64,000 bases of DNA from Siderastrea radians (Eukaryota; Cnidaria; Anthozoa; Scleractinia; Rhizangiidae): positions 57,228,074 to 57,292,073 of the forward strand of contig OZ024889.1 in NCBI GenBank assembly GCA_964017195.1, written 5' to 3'. The notes under the pieces are model-generated. The model was not told the origin of the DNA. It ran no database searches and saw only the letters and a program-made list of their open reading frames with translations. Numbering within the stretch: the stretch's first letter is position 1; the number at the start of each line of letters is the position of its first letter. Shown in pieces: positions 12,646-22,500 of the stretch. A program made the translations under genes and the position numbers.

Positions 12646-13046
12646 TTAAGGACGGTGCCTCCTTTTGTTACTGCGCATGCGTTCTGCGCATCTCGGGATA
12701 TTCGGGTTTCTTAAGGAATTTGCCCACTAATACAACAATATTTTTACGCAGTTTACGACTATGTGGAAAAAGCAGATCTTAGCAAGGGCTATCAGAATCC
12801 CAAAAAAAAAGGAGGTAACCACGCATTTTTCAGAGATAATTGAGCTTAAATTTGGAAAGAAATTGCCTTACATTCTTTGTATTTTAACGCTTTTTTAGAA
12901 TTATGGTTGATTAATTATCTCTGAAAAATGCGTGGTTACCCACATTTTTCTTTTTGGATTCCAATAACCCTGCCTAAGATCTACTTTTTCCCCCATAGTC
13001 ATAACCTTTGCAAAAATACATCTGTATTAGGAGGCACCGTCCTTAA
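12646..13046. mobile_element. TTAA-flanked MITE
   Basis: The ends read TTAAGGACGGTGCCTCC and, inverted, GGAGGCACCGTCCTTAA. Inside is a second long inverted repeat (12800..12845 against 12905..12950, sharing ATAATT and CTGAAAAATGCGTGGTTAC). It is about 400 bp and codes for nothing. TTAA at both ends is the target type of piggyBac-like elements (established knowledge); the family assignment is an inference. Confidence 0.7.
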
Positions 13047-14085
13047 CAAATAAAAAAGGCTTACAATCAGTCATGTATTTATTTATTTTGTTATATAGCT
13101 TATATCATGAACTGTATATTTGAGGAAACAAGTCGGACGCATCTTAGATTAGTGGAGTAAGCAAGTAAATTATTTTTTTGACAGCATACACTCTTTTTGA
13201 TTTATAAGAACCATTTTTGTAAGAACGTTGAGGCTGAGATTTGCCCCAACGTTTAAGAAAATGTATGGGCTAAAATAAGAACATCCACAGGCTCAGCCAA
13301 ATTATACGCGTTCTTATAAAAAAGAGTATAATACATGTCCTTAAACTCCATTTTTCGTTTCTTTGAAATACATAGAAAAACATATAAATGTATGTCTATG
13401 AAATGGTGAAGCTCAGGTACATTTTATCTCAGATTGCAGAAGTTTGGAAAATTAGAAATGTCCAATAAAAAGACTGTCATCATAAAAGGGAAACGTTGTG
13501 TTTTGTCGCTAATTTTTAGTCTTATAACGTATGTACACTGAAAAACAGACGTCTTATGTTTACCCTTCTAATTAATGAATAAATTAATTAAAAAACAAAC
13601 AAACAAATAAATGTATGGTCCCGTGTCAAAAGTGGGAGTCAAATGACAAGTCCGGGGGGTTAATTTTTGACCTGTAAAGCACAAGGCCTAGAGACTTACA
13701 GGTGGGTCTCCGGGTTTCATTTTATTCTTTGGGCTACATACCAGACCTTATCACATCATGAATCTTTCAGAAGGACAAATTTTAGGACATGAGGTCATGT
13801 CACCTAACACAAGTTTGCGCCTATGCTCCAGCATAAAGCCTGACTTTTTCAATGACCATTTAACTTTCATAAAGTTAGCTATATGTATAAATTAATTTTT
13901 AAAAATACTCTTCCCGAAGATGTCTCCTCGTAGATGGGAACAATTTGCTATCTTCAGTCAAAGAAAAAGAACACAAAATAATACAATTCTCGGGGAGCTC
14001 ATCGACCCATAAATCCTGCCTTCTGGGAGCATTGTGGGGCGTCCACGTTCCTTTGAATGTCCCTTTCCAATCATGGATCTTAAGA
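13047..14085. other. Host noncoding DNA, nothing recognised
   Basis: AT-rich sequence with short unconvincing frames only. No RNA gene or clear element is seen. Confidence 0.35.
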
Positions 14086-15550
14086 GCGAATGTTACCAAC
14101 GGTCAAACATTTGGTGGCAACAGCTCAAAAATCAATTCCGCTCATATTCTTGTGTTAGGTAGACCTTAATGTGAAACAAATCACTGCATAGTTCGTTTGG
14201 CTGAATATCGATTTATTTTCAAGAAAATCGATATTAACGGAATTCGCTCAAAATACCGCTTCTGAAGCTCAAAATTTAAGGCAAATCTCGAAGCTTCGCG
14301 TGACAAAATGAAGCATTCCAGAGCAATAAAAAGTAACCAAACTTGTAGAACGATGTTTAAATATATGTCAAAAGCAATTTCAGCAATTTCTGCTTGTTCA
14401 TTTACGAGCTCTAATTAAATTTATCCGACATACTTTTGACTAGATAAAAAGTATATCACGTTTAACCCCTAAAAAAAGTATGTGGTACCGAATATTATTC
14501 GTCAAGAATTTGGATTTCAAGAGGAGAAGGGATGTTCTTTTCCCTCCTAAAAGGATTTTTTGCGGAAATTTATTGACGCGATGTTATAGAATTTTAAAGT
14601 TGGACAAATTGCGTTGATTTAAGCGATCAGAAAAGTCAGCCTAATTAACTCAGTGTACACATACACAAACAACTTCACGTTTACCGCAGGTTTTGATCAG
14701 CCAACAACCGATTTTAACACAAAATCCTCAACCTTCATGTTGCTGTATCACAGATGAGAGCTGCGGTCCTTGTTCATGATAAAATTCAAGCAAACTGCAA
14801 GGAAACTTGACAGGATGTCGCAACTTGCCATGCCGTTTCACCGAACATCCGCCGTTTCTGATATGAGGGTCCTCTTTTCCTATTTTCGTTGGAAAGCAGG
14901 CTTAAGGTGTTGTACATAAGATGTCTTTCCTTTCTAACCAGCTCTGAACTGAACAGCGAAACAAGAAGTCGTTAATACAAAAACATCTGTTACGTGCTTT
15001 GGGTGATGCCGCTAATTAATTTAGAACGAGTTTTAGTGAAATCGACTACTGCATGCATGTACTGCGGTAACGAAATTTTGGGTGCACCGGGTGACTTAGG
15101 TTTAATTTTTTTTTTCAAATAAGCTATTTCTGTCTTCCTACGTTTACTACTTGAAGGACTGAGCGAAGATTCTCAGTAGATTGGGTTCGATGAGTACTTT
15201 GAAATCCGTGCAACTTAAAAAAGCGCACGTTGGTTGCGTGACATACCCGAGACTGAGCTTTTACCTGATGGGCAGGGCAAAGCCGCAAAGGGGGTTTTAA
15301 AAAATATATTCTCTGTTGGTTTTCCAAGAAGTAGCACAGTTAATGAACGCTATTTTATATACTATGGCTAGATTAAAATACAAAGTCAGGCATGAAAATT
15401 TCCTGTTCGGTCTTAAAATTCTTTTTTTCGTTTTGTTGGGGTGAGGGTGGGGAGGGGCCGGGGCTATAGGTTTCGGGGAAAGAAGTTTTAGAGAACACTG
15501 AATCGACTGATTGTATCGATTCCTGGCATTCAAAGACTTTCAAATAAGGC
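14086..15550. repeat. Left arm of ~1.45-kb host inverted repeat
   Basis: The reverse complement of 39465..40970 matches this segment over most of its length with substitutions and small indels. Landmarks include ACACAAACAACTTCACGTTT and AATCGACTGATTGTA. The Polinton sits between the arms. Without it the arms would be about 1.25 kb apart, so the inverted repeat probably existed before the insertion. Confidence 0.75.
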
Positions 15551-15651
15551 AGTGGTGATACCTTAAACCTCCTTTTTATTTTTACCTGGTTCTTGTTCGT
15601 ATTTACGTGGTAGTGTACATTTAACGCACAAACACTTATTTACGGAGAATA

Positions 15652-15657
15652 GACATT
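15652..15657. other. Polinton target-site duplication, left
   Basis: GACATT directly before the left terminus; identical to 38296..38301. A 6-bp duplication is the hallmark of Polinton integration. Confidence 0.95.
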
Positions 15658-15977
15658 AGTAGTAAAGGGGGCCCAGATGGCTCCCAATCCTGGCTTCTGA
15701 TTGGTCGAGTGACGTCACTCGTCACGTGATGGTGGGAAACCGCGGACCAGTTGGAAAAAAGGATCGTGGGCTCATGAAACCGGAAGTCACGTGATTTGAG
15801 ATGGGAAACCGCTGACCAGTTGGAAAAAAGGATCGTGGGCTCATGAAACCGGAAGTCACGTGTTTTGGAAGGGGAAACCGCTGACCAGTTGGAAAAAAGG
15901 ATCGTGGGCTCAAGGGGAAGGAAAACCGCTGGAGAAACGCGGGCGCAAAGTCCAAAGTCCAATTTTTGGAATGGGGG
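15658..15977. repeat. Left terminal inverted repeat with three 69-bp units
   Basis: Inverse complement of 37982..38295. The outer ~150 bp is nearly identical between ends, the middle differs by small indels, and the inner edge ends near GGAATGGGG. It contains ATTGG (inverted CCAAT) next to a perfect CRE (TGACGTCA, 15710..15717) and three CACGTG boxes (15723, 15788, 15857). GACCAGTTGGAAAAAAGGAT recurs at 15745, 15814 and 15883, a 69-bp period. Confidence 0.95.
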
Positions 15978-16019
15978 TGATCCTTGGAGTGAAAACACAG
16001 AAAAAAAAATTAAATACTT

Positions 16020-16025
16020 TTTATT
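16020..16025 (-). terminator. polyA signal for polB
   Basis: AATAAA on the minus strand, about 115 nt past the polB stop codon and just inside the left TIR. Confidence 0.6.
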
Positions 16026-16140
16026 GTGATACTTTTTTTTCACAATAAGTGAGAGAAAAATTAGTATGAGGGTTCCAATGATAAGTATTCCTTTGAGTTC
16101 CTCTTTGAGTGTTCCTGCTTTTTGATGAGTGTTGTGATTC

Positions 16141-19100
16141 TCACTGGTATCCATAAGGGTAAGTTAAAAAGGTGTGCGGATCCACGACTCGCTTGTCATA
16201 CACCAATTGATACCGTTTGTACTCGGGGAAGGTGTAGAGTTCATAGCTTTTCGGATCCCGGACGATTTGGTGGGTTTTGATGACTTGGGTTTGGCGTGGT
16301 TTCAGGAGAGGTTTCTGGATTTCGTCGAGGACGTTCTGTCGCATGACGTTATAGTTCAACTGGCTCTTGCCTTCGCTGTTGAGGCGGAAACCCCTCACCT
16401 TGCATTCAACGTGACCAAGTTTGGTTTGGTAACCATAGTTCTTGGGACCCGCCGACACGAATTCCGTAATGTAGTCGTCGGGATCCAATTCACTCGTGAA
16501 GTCCCCGAGGTAATCGCCCAAGTCCGGGTTGGGCTGGCCTTCGTCTTGCAGGAAGATGATGGAGTCCGTGTCGTAATACAACACCCGGTCCCTTAATGGT
16601 TGGAGGGCAGCATAGAGCCGGAGTCGGGCCCAACAGGTGGTGAAACAGGCCACGAAGATGTTCAGGTTGGGTGACACGGGGATGTCTTCGTCCTGGTACT
16701 GGTAATGGGCCTCAATTGATGACGGAGACGTGGCGCACGTCCAAGCTATCGGTATCCAGGAAACGGTGAAAGGCTTGAGGGTCATGAAAGGGTTGGACTT
16801 GGGTTTTGTTGAGGCGTTGACCAAATTTACCCCACATGGAATTGAGCATCATTTTGGCCAGGGTGCGGAGCCCCGGGTTCTTCTCTATTTTGTCGTACTC
16901 CAACTGGATGCCTTCCTGTTCGAAATAGTTGTCTATATAAGTTTGTTTGTCTTGTTCAGTCATGTTCTCCTTAGGCCACCCGCTCGCCTCTTGTTTGATT
17001 TTCAACCAGGTGTTGACGTAATCTTCGAAGAGTCCCTGGCAGAGTCCCTGGCAGAGTCAAAATGCCAGACCTCGTAGATGTACTGGACTTGGTACCCGAG
17101 CTCGACGGCTTTGGCCAATTCCGGACTGCACCACGTCCCCTTCAGGACCCGTTGGTCGTCGGTATGATTGCATTCGGCGGATCTGTCCCAGGGACGTTTG
17201 GGCATTTCGTCTTGCACACACGTTGCACAGAGGGGAAACAGGAGTTTGCTGTCATGGCGGTAAGGTAGGACCGGATGGTACAATTCACGTGGAGGCAAGA
17301 TTTGACATTGGATGAGACCAAAGTACTGATGGATGTCGGTGTGCCCCGGGGTGGAGATGAAACGAGGATGCCCCTTCGGGTAGACACAGGTTTTGTTGAC
17401 CCATGGGTACAACGAGGTGACATCGATGTAATGGATCTTTTGAGTGGGGGTGACATGGTGATACAGCTTGACGGCATTGGTACGCCCTCCACAGAAGGCG
17501 TCGCGGGGATTCAAGGGGTCTGTGAATTGAAGCTGATCCACAAACGTCCGGATATCCGAGGAGGTGTCTTTGAGCCGAGCCCATTCACATTCCCACATTT
17601 GGACGACCGTGTACCCTCGGTCTTTGAGCCGTTGGATCTTTTGTTGGGTGGCCTCGTAGACATCTTGCAGGGACCGATCAAAGTGGCGTACATGGGGTTC
17701 GTGGCGGTTCGGATAACACGTCGGGCATCCATGGGTAAAACAGCCTTGAAATTCGTACACGGTCCGGGTATCGTGGCAGTACCCATCCACGAAGCCAACA
17801 GGGGGGATGCGAACTTCCCCGGCATTACCGCCATGTTGGACTTCTTGGCCACACCAAGTGAGCCATTCCAGGGCGACGCGGGATTGATTGATGGAGTTGC
17901 GCCAACCACGGACGGGTTCACTGGCAATGCTGTTGGGAATCATCCGGTTCATGCGTAAATCGCGGTTGCAGGTAGATGCAATCGTGATGTGTTGGAAGGG
18001 ATTGAAGCCCGTCAGGGTTTCAAACAAGCGTTTGAATGTCAAGCATCCTTGTTTCAAGAGACGTACATCGGATTGGCAGTACTTAACCAGTTCTTTCTGA
18101 AAGTCAAAGACTTGGTCGCGTTGCTGTTGATGCCACGTTTCCAAGGCTTGCTTGCCCTCAGGAGACATGGTTTCGGGCATGTAGTAATCGAGGGCCGGGA
18201 CAGGTCCTACGTAGTTTTGATGGTCGGGATGATTGAACTTGTGGGGGAAGTACCCTTTGCAGGCATCTGTCAATCCAAAGGTTTTGGGAAACGCGGACAG
18301 AGGCATCTGGAAGAAACTCATCGAATCGATGAAGCGGATACGGTCATGTTGGACTTGCAAGAGTTTACACCCGTTCCGGAGTTGTTGAACGATCCGGTTG
18401 TCGCCATAGTATTGATGAATGACAAAATAGCCGTCATATCCCTGGAAATTATGAGCGAGGACATTGACTTGACGGGTATCGTGGAGGGTCAAGGTATCTA
18501 ACCATTCTAGGAAATCTCGGACGCAATGGTGGCCGGGGAAACACTTGGGTTGATCGTCGTCTTCGGTTTCGGCCACGACGAGATTGGCGATGTGTCGTTC
18601 CTGGGGTTGCATGGCTTCAATATCAAAAAATACATGCAAAGGAGGCTGGTCCTCCGGGACGGTGTCTGTGGTTCCTCGTTTCCTCTTTCTTTTCTGGTTG
18701 GCTTGAGGTTTGGGGGCTATTTGAATAAAACAACGATGCGTTTCGCCGTCCACGTACTCGTGGCAGGATGGACAGTCCAGGTATCCGCATTGATGCTTTT
18801 CAATCTGGTCTAATCCCACGTTCTGTTTACGACAGTCTTTACAGCGACGACGTTGAGAACAGATGGTGGACTGGAGGTTGCTGGCGGGTTTGCCAGCGTG
18901 GTCTTTGACGAGATGCATTTGGAAACACGTGTCTCCGAAAAAGTCCCGATGACATTGTTGGCACCGTTGGATGGCTTTCTGGCCTCGGGGATAGGCTGCC
19001 TGGAAATCGGGGCACTCTTTCTGTCGACAGGCCCCGCATTGCTTTTGCTTGGTGCAGTGATGATGTCCCTCGGTGTTGTAGGGTTTCCAACAATGGGCAC

Positions 19101-20154
19101 AGACGTAACTGGACCCGAAAAATCCAGGCAACTTGGTGATGACATCATAATGGTTTTGGTGGTGCAACAGGATCAATTGTTTGTCTTGAGGGCCTCCAAA
19201 GGTCGTGATGTGAAAAGATCGATGGGCATCCACCAACAGGATCTGGTAACCTCTGAGGGACGGGGCTTGACTAAAAGACGTCAAGGCGTCGTAACTACAG
19301 GGGCCGAGGGGCACCTTGGCTTCCCGATGCAGCTCCCAAGCCAGGGTTCTTTGCAGAGGACCCTTCCCTTCTCGAATGGCTTTGTGTTTCGGGTGCTGGT
19401 CCACGCGAGCTTTGGCGACGACAAGGGCTCGAGCACAACAGAGTTCATCCCTGTTTTGAATCCGGATGATCGATTTGGAGTTCTTGGTTAACATGTCCAT
19501 GGTAGGGTGGCCGGGTTTGCCACGACGGGGTTTGCCGGTGCCTTGAGGGGCATGATGAACTTGCGTAATGGAGACTTGAAACGAATCGTCCATTTCAAAT
19601 TGTTCGTTGCTGTTGAGGGCTTGAGCTAAACGTTGGAACAGGGCCTCCACACGGTCTCCGCCTTCACGCCATTCCCCCGCGCGTAATCCCCATCCCTGAA
19701 AATTGTTATGGAGCCGATTGGATCCGATGGTAAAGTAAAGGCGATCTTGATCGTGGAGTCCCGGCGTGGTGGTTAACACTTGATTCACTGCTCGACGTAA
19801 CCCCTCTTGGAGAGCTTCCGTGATGTTTTGATCTGGAATCAAGTTCCCCCTTTGACGTAACCGGGTATTGAAATGGCGTTCACGCACCCCCATTCGACGA
19901 CTCGTCCGATCGACAAAGGGTTGGAGTTCAAAGTCAAAGGTTCCGATCGTGGTATCCAACCCTCCTGCACCCCTTTGTATCAAGGTATCTCCGGCTCCGC
20001 TTTGTTGAAGGAGTCGTGTTTGAAAGGCATGTTGTCGTTCCAAATGGGCCAATAGGCCATCATCATCATCATCATCATCACTAGACAGTTGTAGGCCGAG
20101 TAATAGGTCACTAGGCCCAGCACGAGCATCATCTTCTGGCGGCGGCGAGGCCAT
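16141..20154 (-). pseudogene. PolB: Protein-primed DNA polymerase B, two frameshifts
   Basis: Replicates the element from its protein-primed termini. The start chosen is the ATG at 20154 (reading MASPPPEDD), about 35 nt after a TATA box; the frame is open further upstream but without promoter support. In order: acidic N-terminus; four Cys/His clusters (about residues 352-475); exonuclease motifs DIE (~511), NFQGYD (~568) and YCQSDV (~692); FCGGRT (~887); polymerase motif A DVTSLYP (~911). The frame is lost near 17030..17060 beside a tandem 12-bp repeat (CTCTGCCAGGGA-type) and resumes for motif B (NSMWGKFGQR, around 16840). It is lost again near 16715 and resumes for motif C (YYDTDS) and the usual PYGY tail. 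All catalytic motifs are present, so decay is recent or these are assembly errors. Confidence 0.95.
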
Positions 20155-20186
20155 GATCAGATAAACTCCGCTGGCGATCGGGGCTC

Positions 20187-20199
20187 TGTTTTTTATAGA
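20187..20199 (-). promoter_or_regulatory. TATA box of polB
   Basis: Minus-strand CTATAAAAAAC, about 35 nt before the polB ATG, with a CACGTG box just upstream (20211..20216). It is part of the divergent promoter module shared with 35760..35952. Confidence 0.75.
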
Positions 20200-20344
20200 G
20201 AAAAAAGGGTCACGTGAAGAAGAGCATGAACCAATCACAAGCAGGCCCCACGGGGTCCCTGGGAGGGGTGGGACGGGGTGGGGGGACCCCCCTCCCCCCT
20301 CTCTAGTTTGGACCCATGGGGCATCACGGGAACGAATAAACCGC
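20200..20344. promoter_or_regulatory. Divergent promoter module, left copy
   Basis: Lies between polB (minus) and the 20383 gene (plus). It contains CACGTG, CCAAT (20232) and a G-rich palindrome near GGGGACCCCCC. Its sequence matches the reverse complement of about 35815..35912, including TATAGAGAAA, AAAAGGGTCACGTG and GACGGGGTGGGGGGACCCCC. The two modules form an internal inverted repeat. Confidence 0.75.
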
Positions 20345-20352
20345 TATAAAAG
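20345..20352 (+). promoter_or_regulatory. TATA box of the 20383 gene
   Basis: TATAAAAG, 31 nt before the ATG at 20383. Confidence 0.75.
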
Positions 20353-20382
20353 AAATCGAATCGCCGGCGGAGTCATCTCAAA

Positions 20383-20829
20383 ATGGAGGTTGCTCATGAA
20401 GAGTTGTTAGAAGCCTTGGAAGAATTTGAAACGGATTTAGAAGTGGAGACGATTTTAAAGAAAGTCAAGGAGGAGTTGGCGCTGGACGACACGGTGACTG
20501 AATTTGGTGAACAATTGATCGAAAGAGAACGTCAGAAAGGGGCAGCTCAGGCAACCCGGGCAGCACGAGTCGCCTACTTCCACCAGCTGTGTTACCCTCA
20601 ACACACCTGTGAGTGGTTTGTGGAGGGGTTGGACTATTGCTGCTCGTATTGGCGCTACCAATTCAAACGGCCAGCCACCCCTCCACCAGCACCGCCACCC
20701 TCTCCCGATGTGTGCCGCAAGAGAATTGCGTCCCCGCAGAGCCCCCTACAAGAGTCAAGAAAGCGCTGCCGCGCCCAAACGGACAACCCTCCAAGCGACC
20801 CAAAGAGCCCGGCGTCGGGGGGAAACTGA
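20383..20829 (+). CDS. Acidic coiled-coil protein, 148 aa, unknown
   Basis: First ATG after a TATA box. Residues 1-60 are acidic and helical (many Glu/Leu), 60-105 hold a Cys/Trp/Tyr-rich patch, and 105-148 are Pro/Ser/Arg-rich. The last ~40 codons overlap another long frame (20708..21943), so the DNA codes in two frames there. A splice-donor-like GTGAGT at 20609 lies in the coding region, so the product might also be spliced into the longer frame. Position opposite polB and next to its own promoter suggests an early regulatory protein (inference). No family is recognised. Confidence 0.65.
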   Translation: MEVAHEELLEALEEFETDLEVETILKKVKEELALDDTVTEFGEQLIERERQKGAAQATRAARVAYFHQLCYPQHTCEWFVEGLDYCCSYWRYQFKRPATPPPAPPPSPDVCRKRIASPQSPLQESRKRCRAQTDNPPSDPKSPASGGN

Positions 20830-21943
20830 CAGGTGCTTCCAGTCATCGCATCGACCCCTGCTCCCCATGTCGACCGAAAGAGAGTTGCGCCCCCGCAGAG
20901 CCCCCGTCAAGTACCACGAAAGCGATGATGACGAACGGCCACCCCCCCGACCGGGCCCAAGAGCCCGGCGGGCGGCGGCCGACAGGTGCTACCAGGCAAC
21001 GCATCGAGCCCAGCGGTTGGAGTGCCAAAAGCGTTACCGGGCAAAGCACCGAGAGCGCTTGTTGGAGATCAATAAGCGTTACAGAGAACGACAACGAGAG
21101 CGCATAAGGGAGAAAGACAGGCGGTACTTTAAAGCCAATCAAGAACGGATCCAGGCGCGTCAGCAACGATATCGGGAGAGCCATCGGGAGCTGGTGAGGG
21201 AGAGACAGCGACGATATCGAGAGAGGTGTCGAGAGGAGTTGAAGGAGAAAAAGCGACGATATCGAGAGAGCCATCGAGAGGAGTTGAGGGAGAAACTGCA
21301 ACGATATCGAGAGAGCCATCGAGAGGAGTTGAGGGAGAAACAGCAACGATATCGAGAGAGCCTTCGAGAGGAGGTGAGAGAGAAACAGAGGCAGTGTCAT
21401 GCCCGTCGTCGGGAGGCCCATCCCGAGCTGGTGAGGGAGCAAAACAGGATTCGTCGAGCCCGTTTTCGGGCGAAAAAGAGAACGGAGAAGTTGATGACGT
21501 TAACCATCCCCCTGACGGATTGTCGGACATCCATGCCTGTGACGGACTATATCCAAGCCTTTTGTGACTCGCTGGACTCTGGGGATACCCCGCTCCCGGA
21601 ATCGCAGGACTCTGTGGATACCCCGCTCCCGGAATCGCAGGACTCTGTGGATACCCCGCTCCCGGAATCGCAGGACTCTGTGGATACCCCGCTCCCGGAA
21701 TCCTTTCTTCAACTCCTTGAGGAGGACGGGCCTACGCGCCTTGATTCGGGAACTATGCAAGGCGGTGAACCCTCTGACTTGGATGACCTTTCATTTTTGT
21801 CGGATTTATTGTCACCCGACGAGTGGGAGCAGGTGAGGGACGATGTGCAGGATTTTGATGTGGAGGCTTTCGTTGCTGATTGGTTGGAGGACATGACGTC
21901 ATCCGACGAGGGTGTCGATTTGATGTATGATTTAGTGTCTTAA
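20708..21943 (+). CDS. Arg-rich repeat protein with acidic tail, 411 aa
   Basis: The frame is open from 20609, but only GTG starts it there; the first ATG is 20708 and another is at 20867. The two ATGs begin a diverged ~159-bp tandem duplication, so the protein starts with two ELRPRRAP blocks. Then come ~200 residues of highly charged Arg/Glu helix with 15-residue units (RRYRESHREELREK-like), four 11-residue units of the QDSVDTPLPES type (~21570..21705), and an acidic hydrophobic C-terminus (FVADWLEDM) resembling an activation domain. It could be a nuclear transcription regulator (inference). It overlaps the 148-aa ORF by 122 nt; splicing from it is possible. Confidence 0.65.
   Translation: MCAARELRPRRAPYKSQESAAAPKRTTLQATQRARRRGETDRCFQSSHRPLLPMSTERELRPRRAPVKYHESDDDERPPPRPGPRARRAAADRCYQATHRAQRLECQKRYRAKHRERLLEINKRYRERQRERIREKDRRYFKANQERIQARQQRYRESHRELVRERQRRYRERCREELKEKKRRYRESHREELREKLQRYRESHREELREKQQRYRESLREEVREKQRQCHARRREAHPELVREQNRIRRARFRAKKRTEKLMTLTIPLTDCRTSMPVTDYIQAFCDSLDSGDTPLPESQDSVDTPLPESQDSVDTPLPESQDSVDTPLPESFLQLLEEDGPTRLDSGTMQGGEPSDLDDLSFLSDLLSPDEWEQVRDDVQDFDVEAFVADWLEDMTSSDEGVDLMYDLVS
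21572..21709 (+). repeat. 33-bp coding tandem repeat, about 4 units
   Basis: Units of 33 bp (containing GATACCCCGCTCCCGGAATC) keep the frame and encode an 11-residue peptide repeat in the Arg-rich protein. Near-identity of the units indicates recent expansion. Confidence 0.85.
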
Positions 21944-21948
21944 CCCTC

Positions 21949-22035
21949 GTTTCCGTCATTTGACAGAACATGCAACCGTTTCCGTAATTTGACAGAACAT
22001 GCAATCGTTTCCGTATTTGACAGAACATGCAATCG
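21949..22035. repeat. Three 28-29-bp iterons
   Basis: TGACAGAACATGCAA recurs at 21961, 21990 and 22018, each flanked by CGTTTCCGT. The array sits between two convergent genes, just after the stop of the Arg-rich protein. Role unknown; possibilities include a 3'-UTR element, a protein-binding array or a small RNA target. Confidence 0.75.
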
Positions 22036-22087
22036 TGACATTGTGGTAGAACGATCAAAGAGACAGTGTTTGACATTTTCATTTTTT

Positions 22088-22093
22088 TTTATT
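22088..22093 (-). terminator. polyA signal of the virion cluster
   Basis: Minus-strand AATAAA, 36 nt past the stop of the PLA2 gene, the last gene of the minus-strand cluster. Confidence 0.65.
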
Positions 22094-22128
22094 GACACAA
22101 CATGGTATGGGGGCGTCATTAAAGTGTT

Positions 22129-22497
22129 TTACAATTTTAAACGTTTCTTGGCTTGCATGATTTTCTTAACCACCCGTTCCGTCTTGGTTTTCTTGCCGGG
22201 TAAACGATCAATGGCTTGGATCATCTTGGTATCGGCCTTCCATTTATCTTGCAAATTCTTGGCACGGCTGTAATCAATGTCGTGTTGTTTCGCAATTTGG
22301 TCCAAGCGATTTTTGCCGGGGTCCCCACGTTTTAGACGTTTGGCCAAATGCGTCCCAGGGCCCATGTATTGATAGCCAGGCCAATGAAATTCTTTGCCGG
22401 TTTTAGCAATCCATTTTTGGACATCCAAGGCCCCTCCGCGTTGACGGCGTTTCCGTTGGGTGCCCCTTCTCCTCCTCCTCTTGGTACGGGGGGCCAT
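22129..22497 (-). CDS. Parvovirus-type phospholipase A2 virion protein, 122 aa
   Basis: Residues 1-20 are almost all Arg/Lys and end in QRGGAL, a likely protease processing site. The PLA2 core follows: calcium-loop motif YMGPG (44-48) and catalytic HDIDY (72-76), as in the PLA2 domain of parvovirus VP1 and related virion proteins. That enzyme breaches the endosomal membrane during entry (family knowledge). The His-Asp pair and the following Tyr are all present, so the enzyme should be active. It is the last gene of the minus-strand cluster, 3 nt after the preceding stop. Confidence 0.85.
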   Translation of the reverse strand: MAPRTKRRRRRGTQRKRRQRGGALDVQKWIAKTGKEFHWPGYQYMGPGTHLAKRLKRGDPGKNRLDQIAKQHDIDYSRAKNLQDKWKADTKMIQAIDRLPGKKTKTERVVKKIMQAKKRLKL

Positions 22498-22500
22498 CTT

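Noticed and set aside
15636..16154. Minus-strand ORFs through the left TIR (up to 172 aa)
   Set aside because: Their repeated peptide comes from the 69-bp TIR units; the reading frame crosses the element boundary.
17275..19491. Long plus-strand ORFs (17275..17958, 17989..18501, 18853..19491)
   Set aside because: They are antisense shadows of the PolB coding sequence and show no family features.
21226..21567. Alternative frame in the Arg-rich repeat region (113 aa)
   Set aside because: Open only because of the 45-bp coding repeats in the main frame.
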